Positions 16,213 to 24,734 of a stretch of 29,013 nt of DNA are shown here, piece by piece. Position numbers and translations under genes: made by a program. Each line of letters starts with the position of its first letter. The first letter of the stretch is position 1. The stretch comes from CAZUQA01 sp964622375 (GTDB lineage: Bacteria; Bacillota_I; Bacilli_A; Erysipelotrichales; Erysipelotrichaceae): positions 1-29,013 of the forward strand of contig CAZUQA010000025.1 in assembly GCA_964622375.1 (NCBI GenBank), written 5' to 3'. The notes beneath the pieces were generated by a model, which was not told the DNA's origin, made no database searches, and saw only the letters and a list, made by a program, of their open reading frames with translations.

Positions 16213-17745
16213 ATGGAAAAATCCGATTCTCGTACGATAAATTCTAGGAATAATTTTATTACCGGAGTAATAGGGCAATTACTGGTTTTAGTGATGAGTT
16301 TTATCTGTCGCACGGTTTTTGTCAGAACTTTAGGTAAAGAGTATTTAGGAATCAATGGGGTCTTTTCCCACATTATCTCTTTTTTATCTTTGACGGAGTT
16401 GGGTATCGGCACTGCCATCGTCTTTAATCTTTACAAACCGATTGCCGAGAAGGATGAAAGCCGGATTTATGTTTTAATGAAGTTTTATAAACAAGCCTAT
16501 CGTTTGATTGGCTTTGTCGTCATCGCCATCGGCTTGGTTTTAATGCCTTTTTTACCTTATCTGGCCAAGGATGCCCCCGGTACAATCAACATCTACATAA
16601 TCTTTGGTCTCTATCTGGCCCAAAGTGCTTCTTCTTACTTTTTCTTTGCCTATAAGAGCCAATTAGTTCGAGCTGATCAACGGGTCTACATCATAAATAT
16701 GGCAGCTTGGGTCAGCAATATCGCTTTGAATATAGCCCAGATCCTTTCACTGCTTTTTCTTAGAAACTTTGAAATCTATGTTGCATTGTCGATTGTCAGC
16801 AGCATTTTAGTCAATATCTATATTTCTAAAGTGGTGGACAAACTGTTTCCATATGTTAAAGAAAAACGTAGTGACAAACTAAGTTGGCAGGAAACCCAAA
16901 GCATCCTAAAAGACTGCTTAGCTTTATCACTCTGGCATATCAATACCGTGGTGACCAACACCGCTAAAAACATCATCCTTTCCGGCTTTATCGGTTTCGC
17001 GATCGTTGGTTTATACTCCAACTTTCTTTTGATCAGTACCAATATTGTCAAGTTTCTCGATGCTTTCTTTAATGCTATAGCCGCCAGTATCGGTAACCTC
17101 AATGCGACAGCCAACAAACGCAATCATGAAGTGTACAACGCGACCAATTTGTTGACGGCGGTAATGTATGCCATTGTTTGTTTAGGCTTTTATTTTGTCG
17201 CCAATCCCTTTGTCACACTTTGGTTATCACCGATTTTTCGCCTGGATGATATCACAGTATTGTTGCTCAGCATCGATATGTATATCATGGGCGTTTTCAA
17301 GTTAAACAACTCCTTTAAATCAGCCCTGGGTTTATTTAAGTATCTGCGCTTACTACCGATAATCGGAGCGGTGGTCAATGTTGCAGTGTCGATACTGCTG
17401 GTTAAACCACTGGGTATCAGCGGGGTTATACTGGGAGCTATCATCGGGAATTTCTTTGTCTTCTTCCTGTTTGATCCGATTATTGTCTTCAAACACGGGT
17501 TTAAAGAAAGTTGGGTACCGTATTTCATCAGGAATTTCTTATATATCGGAATTATTATTGCCATCGGCTGCTTGATTCGTTTTATTGTTGTAAGTCAAAG
17601 CATGAGCTTAGTATTGACTATACTGGTAGCCGGGAGTTTATCGGTAGTGTTGCCTATACTGGTATTTACCGCCGTTTTCTGGAAAAGTGCCGAGCTGACA
17701 TTTTTAAAGAAAAATGTTTTAACTAAAGTATTAAAAATTCATTAA
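16213..17745 (+). CDS. Polysaccharide/teichoic-acid flippase (Wzx/MurJ-like)
   Basis: A 510 aa membrane protein with about 12-14 hydrophobic segments and the N-terminal pattern of polysaccharide flippases (SRNNFITGVIGQLLV, then VRTLGKEYLGINGVFS). These proteins move lipid-linked oligosaccharides across the cytoplasmic membrane. In pneumococcus the equivalent TacF flips choline-decorated teichoic acid units and sits beside the licD genes. Here the flippase comes just before the phosphonate and LicD genes, so a phosphonate-decorated unit is a plausible cargo. The start is ATG 16213; no Shine-Dalgarno sequence is visible, and a perfect palindrome lies directly upstream. The 78 nt after its stop contain a new promoter. 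Confidence 0.88.
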   Translation: MEKSDSRTINSRNNFITGVIGQLLVLVMSFICRTVFVRTLGKEYLGINGVFSHIISFLSLTELGIGTAIVFNLYKPIAEKDESRIYVLMKFYKQAYRLIGFVVIAIGLVLMPFLPYLAKDAPGTINIYIIFGLYLAQSASSYFFFAYKSQLVRADQRVYIINMAAWVSNIALNIAQILSLLFLRNFEIYVALSIVSSILVNIYISKVVDKLFPYVKEKRSDKLSWQETQSILKDCLALSLWHINTVVTNTAKNIILSGFIGFAIVGLYSNFLLISTNIVKFLDAFFNAIAASIGNLNATANKRNHEVYNATNLLTAVMYAIVCLGFYFVANPFVTLWLSPIFRLDDITVLLLSIDMYIMGVFKLNNSFKSALGLFKYLRLLPIIGAVVNVAVSILLVKPLGISGVILGAIIGNFFVFFLFDPIIVFKHGFKESWVPYFIRNFLYIGIIIAIGCLIRFIVVSQSMSLVLTILVAGSLSVVLPILVFTAVFWKSAELTFLKKNVLTKVLKIH

Positions 17746-17791
17746 CTGACAAAAACCTCTATTGTTGCAAAGCGGCAGTTAAATGAGGATA

Positions 17792-17817
17792 TGATATAAT
17801 GACTTTATCTGGGAGGG
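17792..17817 (+). promoter_or_regulatory. Extended -10 promoter and RBS of the phosphonate operon
   Basis: TGATATAAT at 17792-17800 is a perfect extended -10 box. TTGCAA at 17765-17770 is too far upstream to be its -35 box. GGGAGGG at 17811-17817 is a strong ribosome binding site 6 nt before the ATG. This would drive the four overlapping phosphonate/LicD genes. Confidence 0.65.
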
Positions 17818-17823
17818 AAAAAC

Positions 17824-19137
17824 ATGAGTAACAAAACAGTTTATATTGCGATGGCTACTGACATAGTGCACAACGGCCATATGAATGTTATTAAGGAAGG
17901 GGCGAAATACGGTGAAGTGACTATCGGTTTATTGACCGATGAAGCGATTGCCACTTATGATCGACTGCCCTTGTTAGATTTTGAGTCGCGGAAGTTGATT
18001 TTTGAGAATATCAAAGGCGTTTCTTCAGTTGTGGCTCAAGATACTCTGGACTACACTAAAAATCTAGAAACTTTAAAGCCAGATTATGTTATTCATGGTG
18101 ATGATTGGAAAACCGGAGTGCAAAGCAATATCCGGGCCAAGCTTATTGAGACTTTAGCGCAATGGGGCGGGCAATTAATAGAAATCCCTTACACCAGAAA
18201 TGATGCCACCGTTTTGCTGGATGCGAAATTTTGGGCGTTGCACAATACACCGGATGAAAGAAGAGCGAAACTCCGCCGCCTGCTTAAGGTTAAGCCGCTG
18301 GTTAGAGCGCTGGAAGCTTCTAACGGTTTAACCGGCTTAATTGTCGAAAACACCAAATTGGTTGATGCGGAAAGTGCGCAGATTAAAGAGTTTGATGCTA
18401 TGTGGATCAGCAGTTTGTGTGATTCGACTTTTAAGGGAAAACCGGATATTGAGTTGGTTGACTTAACCAGCCGTTTAAATACTATCAATGAAATAATGGA
18501 AGTGACGACTAAACCGATTATCCTGGATGGCGATACCGGAGGTTTACTGGAGCACTTTGTCTTCAATGTGAAGACTTTAGAGCGCATCGGGATCTCGGCG
18601 ATTATCATCGAAGATAAAACCGGCTTAAAAAAGAATTCGCTGTTTGGTACCGAAGTCCAACAGACAATGGACGATCCCCATAATTTTGCCGAGAAGATCA
18701 GAGCCGGAAAACAAGCACAAATCACCCGGGACTTCATGATTTTTGCCCGCATTGAAAGTATGATTGCCGGGTTGGGTGTTGATGATGCTTTTATGCGCGC
18801 TAAAATCTATATTGAGGAAGGCAATGCCGACGGTATCATGATGCACTCCAAAGAAAAAGACGGAGCTGAGATAATTGAGTTCTTACGCCGCTTTAGAGCG
18901 TACTCCCATGATATACCGGTTATCGTGGTACCGACCACTTATAATTACCTGAAAGACGAGGAGTTGGCGGCTATGGGAGCTAATATTGTGATTCATGCTA
19001 ACCACTTATTGCGTTCGGCTTATCCGGCCATGAAAAAGACAGCTGAGGTTATTTTAGCCAGTGGTCGAAGTAAAGAGGCGGATGAACTTTGCATGTCAGT
19101 GTCCGAGATTCTCCGTTTAATCCCCGGGGGTGAGTAA
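17824..19137 (+). CDS. aepX: Cytidylyltransferase-phosphoenolpyruvate mutase fusion
   Basis: A 437 aa two-domain enzyme. Residues ~1-135 are a TagD-like nucleotidyltransferase with ATDIVHNGH (HxGH at His16/His19) and HGDDWKTG. Residues ~145-437 are PEP mutase, which rearranges PEP to phosphonopyruvate, the entry step of nearly all C-P bond synthesis. The barrel motif DGDTGG is at 235-240. The signature E263-D-K-x5-N-S272 (EDKTGLKKNS) marks true PEP mutases against other members of the isocitrate lyase superfamily. The fused domain probably activates the finished phosphonate as a CMP ester, as described for PntC-type enzymes. The start is ATG 17824 with a strong RBS. It overlaps the decarboxylase gene by 8 nt. 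Confidence 0.93.
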   Translation: MSNKTVYIAMATDIVHNGHMNVIKEGAKYGEVTIGLLTDEAIATYDRLPLLDFESRKLIFENIKGVSSVVAQDTLDYTKNLETLKPDYVIHGDDWKTGVQSNIRAKLIETLAQWGGQLIEIPYTRNDATVLLDAKFWALHNTPDERRAKLRRLLKVKPLVRALEASNGLTGLIVENTKLVDAESAQIKEFDAMWISSLCDSTFKGKPDIELVDLTSRLNTINEIMEVTTKPIILDGDTGGLLEHFVFNVKTLERIGISAIIIEDKTGLKKNSLFGTEVQQTMDDPHNFAEKIRAGKQAQITRDFMIFARIESMIAGLGVDDAFMRAKIYIEEGNADGIMMHSKEKDGAEIIEFLRRFRAYSHDIPVIVVPTTYNYLKDEELAAMGANIVIHANHLLRSAYPAMKKTAEVILASGRSKEADELCMSVSEILRLIPGGE

Positions 19138-20251
19138 ATTGATTGACCCTCAAGCCTTCTATGATTATTTAAAATCAAAAGATATTGACTTATTTGCCGG
19201 GGTTCCGGATTCACTTTTAGCCAGTCTTTGCGCCTGTATTAAGGAAAACAGTGATAAAACCCATAATATAATCTGTGCTAATGAAGGTAATGCCATCGCT
19301 GTAGCGAGCGGCTATCATTTAGCCAGTGGCAAATACGGCTGTGTCTATATGCAAAACTCCGGTTTGGGCAATGCCGTCAATCCGCTTTTATCTTTATGCG
19401 ATAAGGCGGTCTACAGTATCCCTTTACTGATGATCGTTGGTTGGCGCGGCCAACCGGGTACTAAGGATGAACCCCAACATGTCACTCAAGGGCGACTGAC
19501 TTTAGGTTTACTAGAAACTCTGGGAATTAAGTATGTTGTTTTGACTGATGATTACCAAACGATAATTGACGATTGTGTGGCTTACATGCAACGAGAAAAA
19601 CAGCCAATAGCACTGGTTGTGGAAAAAGGAACATTCCAAGATTACAGTAGTCCGGGCTTGGTTACCGATTTCCAGTTGACGCGCGAAGCGGCTTTAGAAG
19701 TCATTCTTGATCAACTGGGACCGGATGATTTTATCGTTTCAACCACAGGAAAAACTTCGCGGGAAATATTTGAAATTCGGGAAGCGCGTCATCAAGATCA
19801 TAGCCGCGACTTTTTGACGGTAGGCTCGATGGGTCATACTGCCAGTATTGGTTTCGGTATGTCTTTGGCTAGTGATAAAGCCATCTATGTAATCGACGGG
19901 GATGGTTCATTTTTAATGCACCTGGGCTGTTTTCCGGTTATCGCCCAAGTGGCTAAGAAAAACTTCAAATATATCCTCAACAATAATGGAGCCCATGAGT
20001 CAGTCGGCGGACAGCCGACGGTGGCTTTAGCTATTGATGTTGCGGGCATGTTGCAAGCTGCCGGTTTTAAAACGATCTATAGTGCTTTTACGGCAAGGGA
20101 AATTGAAGGCGCTTTAGCGAAGATGAAAGATGAAAGTTTATGTGCCTTGGTCCTATATACTAAAGTGGGTTCAAGAGATGATTTAGGGCGGCCGACCAAG
20201 AGTCCACAAGAGAACAAAGAAGAGTTGATGGCTGGTATTAGTGAAAGGTAG
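19130..20251 (+). CDS. aepY: Phosphonopyruvate decarboxylase
   Basis: A thiamine-diphosphate enzyme that decarboxylates phosphonopyruvate to phosphonoacetaldehyde and so pulls the unfavourable PEP mutase step forward. The 373 aa length is usual. The ThDP Glu lies in CANEGNAIAVASGYH, the Mg/ThDP motif in D256GDGS, and the Ppd signature NNNGAHESVGGQPT follows. It starts with GTG 19130 (MSKLIDPQAFYDYL), inside the end of the mutase gene, with only a weak G-rich ribosome site, so coupling to the mutase is likely. Its stop lies 7 nt before the next gene's ATG. Confidence 0.95.
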   Translation: MSKLIDPQAFYDYLKSKDIDLFAGVPDSLLASLCACIKENSDKTHNIICANEGNAIAVASGYHLASGKYGCVYMQNSGLGNAVNPLLSLCDKAVYSIPLLMIVGWRGQPGTKDEPQHVTQGRLTLGLLETLGIKYVVLTDDYQTIIDDCVAYMQREKQPIALVVEKGTFQDYSSPGLVTDFQLTREAALEVILDQLGPDDFIVSTTGKTSREIFEIREARHQDHSRDFLTVGSMGHTASIGFGMSLASDKAIYVIDGDGSFLMHLGCFPVIAQVAKKNFKYILNNNGAHESVGGQPTVALAIDVAGMLQAAGFKTIYSAFTAREIEGALAKMKDESLCALVLYTKVGSRDDLGRPTKSPQENKEELMAGISER

Positions 20252-20258
20252 CCCGAAA

Positions 20259-21797
20259 ATGAGCGCAGCAACTAAAACAACCAAAAACAAGAAACGACAA
20301 AATAACGCTGACAACCACTATAAAGATTGCAGTATGAGAATAAGCCCTTACCAAAAAAGAGTGATGATCTTGGATATACTTAGTACGAGCATCGCTGCTT
20401 TGTGGGGCAGCAAAACCGACCAAGACGCAAAAGAACAAGCTCTGAAAGCGCTAGAACTGGTGATACAGCATTATTCTGGCTACCTGCAAGATGAGGAACC
20501 AGCTAACAAAATCATGCAGGAAGCTGGCCGATTGACAGCTGAAGTTTTAGCAAAAACGGGGAAAGGCTTAGCTTATCGCCTGGGGGAAGCAGTAGCTGCT
20601 GCCAAGAAGATTGCGGTAGGCCACTGTGCCGGCGTATTGTTGTTGCCACTTTGGCAGCAACTTGAGCAGATTGATAATGCAACAGGAAAAGGTTTACTGC
20701 AATCCGGTTTTAGTGCTCTCAACCGGGCTTTTAAGGCAAGTAGCAATACCGCGGCACAATTGTGCTATAAAAACTTGCTGGAAGAATTAAAATTGCAGGA
20801 TATCGTAATTGAGACAGCCCAAGAGTTACTCGCTGTGGTTGCGCTTTTAGATTTGCCAACTATTGATAATTGTTTATATAGCTTAACCCTGGAGCAAATT
20901 AAAGAAATTTACTATGCGGCTTTCTGTAACCTGCATATAGAACTGGCCCAAGTGGAATGTCTCGAGGTATTTAAAGTAGTGGACAAATTGTGTCGCCAGC
21001 AGCAAATTAACTACACAGCTATCGGGGGAACAATTCTCGGGGCGGTCAGGCATCAAGGTTTTATTCCTTGGGATGACGATATTGACATCATTTTAAAGCG
21101 CGATGATTTTGAGCGTTTTGTCCAAGTGGCAGCTGACAAACTGCCAAATGGTTATCAACTAAACTGGCACAATACGATTGACTATTGGTGGAGTGGCATG
21201 GCCCGAGTAATGAAGACCCAGGACAGCAAGTTCGCTCGGATTTACCAAAAAAAGAAAGAAGGAGTTGTGCTGGAGGAAGGCTCAAACATCGATGTCTTCC
21301 CTCTGGATTGCACAATAGACAAGGAGGCTTTAGCTGCGAAAATCCAGTGGTCGATCAAAAGAGCCTTGAGTCGCTCTTTGTACAACAAACATGATATTCC
21401 GGTGGAAATGAAGGGAGTTTCGGCTTATCTGTTGTGGTTGTTAGGAAAAGTGGTGAGCCAAAAAACTTTGGTTGGGCTTTTAAATAAATGTGTTACTTTT
21501 TACAATCATAATAAAAAGACTAAGGCGGTGATGTGTACGTTTGGTGTTTGGAGTCGAAGCAAAGAAACCCATCGTAAGGAGGTTTTCAGCGACATCATTT
21601 ACCTGCCTTTTGAAGATACCTTGATGCCGGTGCCGGTGGGTTACCATGAGTTATTGACGAGCACCTACGGTGACTATCTTAATTATCCGCCGGTTGAAAA
21701 ACGGATATCGACTCATCGTAACAAACTGAAAGCTGCCTACAATCAAGATAGAGTAGCCATTGAGCCCTTAGAGAAAGGGGAGCAATTTGAAGGCTGA
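20259..21797 (+). CDS. LicD phosphotransferase with a decayed iron-alcohol-dehydrogenase N-terminus
   Basis: A 512 aa protein. Residues ~230-512 are LicD with an intact GGTILGAVRHQGFIPWDDDIDI core at ~255. Residues ~27-225 match the helical C-terminal half of the iron-alcohol-dehydrogenase domain in the next gene: SPYQKR, then L-D, then GSK, then KIM, then KIA-x-GH occur in the same order. The NAD-binding half is missing. Of the four metal-ligand positions of the neighbour (D204, Q208, H271, H285), only Asp39 remains; the others read Thr, a non-His residue and Val. The first ~25 residues are Lys/Asn-rich. It therefore looks like a duplicated ADH-LicD gene whose first half decayed while LicD stayed active. 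ATG 20259 is favoured over GTG 20241. Confidence 0.88.
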   Translation: MSAATKTTKNKKRQNNADNHYKDCSMRISPYQKRVMILDILSTSIAALWGSKTDQDAKEQALKALELVIQHYSGYLQDEEPANKIMQEAGRLTAEVLAKTGKGLAYRLGEAVAAAKKIAVGHCAGVLLLPLWQQLEQIDNATGKGLLQSGFSALNRAFKASSNTAAQLCYKNLLEELKLQDIVIETAQELLAVVALLDLPTIDNCLYSLTLEQIKEIYYAAFCNLHIELAQVECLEVFKVVDKLCRQQQINYTAIGGTILGAVRHQGFIPWDDDIDIILKRDDFERFVQVAADKLPNGYQLNWHNTIDYWWSGMARVMKTQDSKFARIYQKKKEGVVLEEGSNIDVFPLDCTIDKEALAAKIQWSIKRALSRSLYNKHDIPVEMKGVSAYLLWLLGKVVSQKTLVGLLNKCVTFYNHNKKTKAVMCTFGVWSRSKETHRKEVFSDIIYLPFEDTLMPVPVGYHELLTSTYGDYLNYPPVEKRISTHRNKLKAAYNQDRVAIEPLEKGEQFEG

Positions 21798-23799
21798 AAG
21801 CAAAAGTAATACTGAAATGCGACCTCTTAATGATATAGATGAAGCCAGACTAGATTATTTCAAACAGCAAAAAACCTACAGCGGAGAAGCTGCTTACAAG
21901 AATTTGGCGCTTATCCTAAGGCAACAGCAAACTAAAAAGGCGATGATTGTTTGCGGTAAATCGTATCATCGTAGTTTTATCAAAGCTTATATTGAAAGTC
22001 TACCCGGAGAATTTGTTTATTTCAGTGATTATAAAGTCAACCCGGACTATGAAGACATAATTAAGGGAGTGAAGTTGTTTAAAGAAAGTGGTTGTGAATT
22101 GGTTATTTCTATTGGTGGCGGTAGCAGCATCGATGTAGCCAAATGCATCAAACTCTTTGCCTGGCAAAAGGCTGGCGAACTTTGGTTGAATTGCGCTTAT
22201 TGCAGTTCACCGATCATCCACATCTGTTTACCTACCACTGCAGGTTCCGGTAGTGAGGCGACACGCTTTGCGGTTATCTACTACCAAAAGGAGAAGGTCT
22301 CGGTGCACCATGATTGCCTTTTACCGGATTATGCGATACTAGAAAGCAAATTTTTAGCCACCTTATCTCCTTATCAAAAAAGAGCCTGCCTGTTGGATGC
22401 TGCCGCTCAAGCTATCGAGTCTTATTTAGGGAGCAAAGCAATACCGCAGTCTAAAAATTATGCCGCCCAAGCCATCCGACTGATTCTTGATAATGCCGCG
22501 GACTATTTGGCTGAGCTACCAAGTTCATTTGCCAAGATCATGCTGGCTGCCAACTTAGCCGGGAAAGCTATTAACATATCCGAAACTTCAATACCCCATG
22601 CGTTGAGCTATAAAATTGTAGCAACATTTAAAATAGCTCATGGTCATGCGGTAGCTTTGACCTTAGCAGCATACTGGAAGTTTATTGTCGACAATATCAG
22701 CTCTTGTTGTGATAGTAGAGGTCAAGACTATCTTGTCGCTACCTTAAGTGAACTAAATCAATTATTTGGGGGGCAAAACAGTTATGAAGCAATCGCCGGC
22801 TTTCAGGCTTTTCTAAATAGTATGCAATTAGAAGCTGTGGTTATTGACAATTCGTCAGCTTTGGTAAGATTGGCAGAAGCCTGCAAAATCCATCCTCTGA
22901 AAAACTCACCGGTTACGATAAGCCCAGACAATATCAGGGACTTGCTGTTTGCTTCACTATGCAACATCAATGTCAAACAAATTCAAGAAGAGTGTTTGAC
23001 TATTTTAAAGGTCGTAGATGAATTTTGTCACGAACATAATATCAATTATTTTATGACTGAAGGTTCTTTATTAGGAACGATACGCCATCAGGGTTTTATA
23101 CCTTGGGATGATGATTTAGATATTGCCATGGAGAGAAGTGATTACCAACGCTTTATCCATCTGGCAGCAACAAAATTGCCACCAGGCTACAAACTATATT
23201 GGCATACGACAGTAGAGAATTGGTGGCCGGGTGTGCCACGAGTGGCCTTCAGCGAAAATGGTCGCTTTGAAAGATTCTTTCCCTCAAAGAAAAAGGGGGA
23301 GGAGATACTGCCGGGGGCCAGTGTTGACATTTTCCCTTTGGACTCGGTGCCCAAGAAACAGTCTTTCCCCCAAAAATTTCAATGGGCGATTCGCGCTTGC
23401 TACAAAAGAGCAATACGTTACAATCAGGGGGTTTCCCAGTTTTACGACAGCCCATTATCGCTTGCTCTGATTATTATCGGGAAACTTTTTAGTTTTAAGT
23501 TTTTAATCAGGCAAATGGAGAAATGGCAAACGAAGTACAATCACCCCGACAACCCGTACTTATTTCTCAGCGCCAGTAATTACTCTTGGGTAAAAGCGAC
23601 TTTTGCGAAGTCTAACTTTGCCTCGACTTTGCTGCTTCCTTTTGAAGACATGATGGTGCCGGTACCTGCGGGTTATGATGAGATATTAAGGAGCACCTAT
23701 GGGGATTACTTACAAGCCCCGCCAATCGAAAAACGGATCAGTGAACACCGCAACCGGCTGAAAGCTGAATATCGTAGCAAGGTAATTAAGCCTGATTAG
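21787..23799 (+). CDS. Fusion: iron-dependent phosphonoacetaldehyde reductase - LicD transferase
   Basis: A 670 aa two-domain protein. Residues ~10-390 are an iron-type alcohol dehydrogenase with NAD loop G110GGSSID116 and PTTAGSGSEATRF at 149-161, the block seen in phosphonoacetaldehyde reductases. Mapping to FucO spacing puts the metal ligands at D204, Q208 (usually His), H271 and H285. Residues ~395-670 are LicD with EGSLLGTIRHQGFIPWDDDLDI. Inferred role: reduce phosphonoacetaldehyde to 2-hydroxyethylphosphonate and, after CMP activation, attach it to a glycan. The start is TTG 21787 with AAAGGGGAG just upstream; ATG 21817 is an alternative. It overlaps the previous gene by 11 nt and is the last gene of the phosphonate operon. 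Confidence 0.9.
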   Translation: MKAESKSNTEMRPLNDIDEARLDYFKQQKTYSGEAAYKNLALILRQQQTKKAMIVCGKSYHRSFIKAYIESLPGEFVYFSDYKVNPDYEDIIKGVKLFKESGCELVISIGGGSSIDVAKCIKLFAWQKAGELWLNCAYCSSPIIHICLPTTAGSGSEATRFAVIYYQKEKVSVHHDCLLPDYAILESKFLATLSPYQKRACLLDAAAQAIESYLGSKAIPQSKNYAAQAIRLILDNAADYLAELPSSFAKIMLAANLAGKAINISETSIPHALSYKIVATFKIAHGHAVALTLAAYWKFIVDNISSCCDSRGQDYLVATLSELNQLFGGQNSYEAIAGFQAFLNSMQLEAVVIDNSSALVRLAEACKIHPLKNSPVTISPDNIRDLLFASLCNINVKQIQEECLTILKVVDEFCHEHNINYFMTEGSLLGTIRHQGFIPWDDDLDIAMERSDYQRFIHLAATKLPPGYKLYWHTTVENWWPGVPRVAFSENGRFERFFPSKKKGEEILPGASVDIFPLDSVPKKQSFPQKFQWAIRACYKRAIRYNQGVSQFYDSPLSLALIIIGKLFSFKFLIRQMEKWQTKYNHPDNPYLFLSASNYSWVKATFAKSNFASTLLLPFEDMMVPVPAGYDEILRSTYGDYLQAPPIEKRISEHRNRLKAEYRSKVIKPD

Positions 23800-23830
23800 G
23801 ATGGCGTATTTCAGGGGCTTAAAAAAAGAG

Positions 23831-23850
23831 TGATATAAAAGGGAAAGGGA
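23831..23850 (+). promoter_or_regulatory. Possible extended -10 and RBS of the PEBP lipoprotein gene
   Basis: TGATATAAA at 23831-23839 resembles an extended -10 box, and AAAGGGA at 23844-23850 is a ribosome binding site 6 nt before the ATG. The +1 would fall inside the ribosome site, so transcription may instead come from upstream. Confidence 0.25.
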
Positions 23851-23856
23851 ATAATT

Positions 23857-24663
23857 ATGAAAAGAATAACTTTAGCATTAATGTTGGTTTTATTGTTGCT
23901 AGCCTGTGGGCAAGTAGAGCCGCATGCAAAAAACAAAGAACTAAAAATTGTGCCGGTAGCCCAGCACGACAATTTTGACGGGGTAACATTGATCTTGAGC
24001 ATTGATGAAATGTTCACCTTTACACTCTTAGCCTTTGATGAGACTACCCGGATAGACAGTGATAGCCCGGGAATCATCGAACTAGCGGATTATTCCGAAA
24101 CTAACGAAAAAGCTTTCACAATTAAGGCTGTTGCCCCGGGAGAAACCAGCCTGGCTTTCAGTAAAGAAAAAGAAAAAGTCAGCATCAAAGTAGTTGTTAA
24201 AGCCATGAGTATCAACTCGAGTGGCATAAAAGATGGCAAAATTGATTTGGCGTATGGTAAATTTGGCAGTCAACTGTCTAAAGGCGTACCTACATTGAGC
24301 TTACCAATTGAAATTGAAAATCCGCCTTTCACTACTGTAAGCTTTGCGCTCAGCATCATCGATCCCGATGGCGGTAACTGGGTGCATTGGCTGGCCACTG
24401 ACTTCTCCGCTGATGTTTTAGTTGAAAATGCTTCAATTAAAAATGCGGCGATCATGGTGCAAGGAAAAAATGACTTTGGGACAAAAGGTTATGGCGGCCC
24501 AACACCCCCAGATAAAACCCATAAGTATGTAATAACACTCTATGCATTAAATGAAACCTTAAATCTGCAAGAAAACTTTAGTTATAAACAATTTCAAGAA
24601 GCATTGAAAGGCAAAGTCCTGGCTACAGCGGAATTGACCGGGACCTATACTAATAAAAGATGA
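23857..24663 (+). CDS. Lipoprotein with a C-terminal PEBP (YbhB/YbcL) domain
   Basis: A 268 aa lipoprotein with signal peptide and lipobox LLAC at Cys17. Residues ~25-120 form a beta-rich region (FTIKAVAPGETSLAF) that recalls small Ig-like or chagasin-like folds; this is a weak call. Residues ~125-265 are a PEBP/YbhB domain with DPDGGNWVHWLA and GYGGPTPPDKTHKY, the ligand-pocket motifs of the family. PEBP proteins bind phosphorylated headgroups such as phosphoethanolamine; bacterial roles are poorly known. Located outside the membrane, and just after genes for a phosphonate-decorated polymer, it could bind that headgroup. That is speculation. The start is ATG 23857 after AAAGGGA. Confidence 0.85.
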   Translation: MKRITLALMLVLLLLACGQVEPHAKNKELKIVPVAQHDNFDGVTLILSIDEMFTFTLLAFDETTRIDSDSPGIIELADYSETNEKAFTIKAVAPGETSLAFSKEKEKVSIKVVVKAMSINSSGIKDGKIDLAYGKFGSQLSKGVPTLSLPIEIENPPFTTVSFALSIIDPDGGNWVHWLATDFSADVLVENASIKNAAIMVQGKNDFGTKGYGGPTPPDKTHKYVITLYALNETLNLQENFSYKQFQEALKGKVLATAELTGTYTNKR

Positions 24664-24734
24664 AAAAGCAGTTGTAGCCTGATGTACTTAACAAGAACTT
24701 TGCTGGCTTAAGTCTTATCGTGATTTTTAATATG

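Noticed and set aside
18189..18752. 187-codon open frame on the minus strand
   Set aside because: It is antisense to the PEP mutase coding region and has no family motif or ribosome site; it is a shadow frame.
20259..20930. Treating the LicD gene at 20259 as a pseudogene
   Set aside because: The reading frame is open from start to stop and the LicD core is intact; only the dehydrogenase-like part is reduced.
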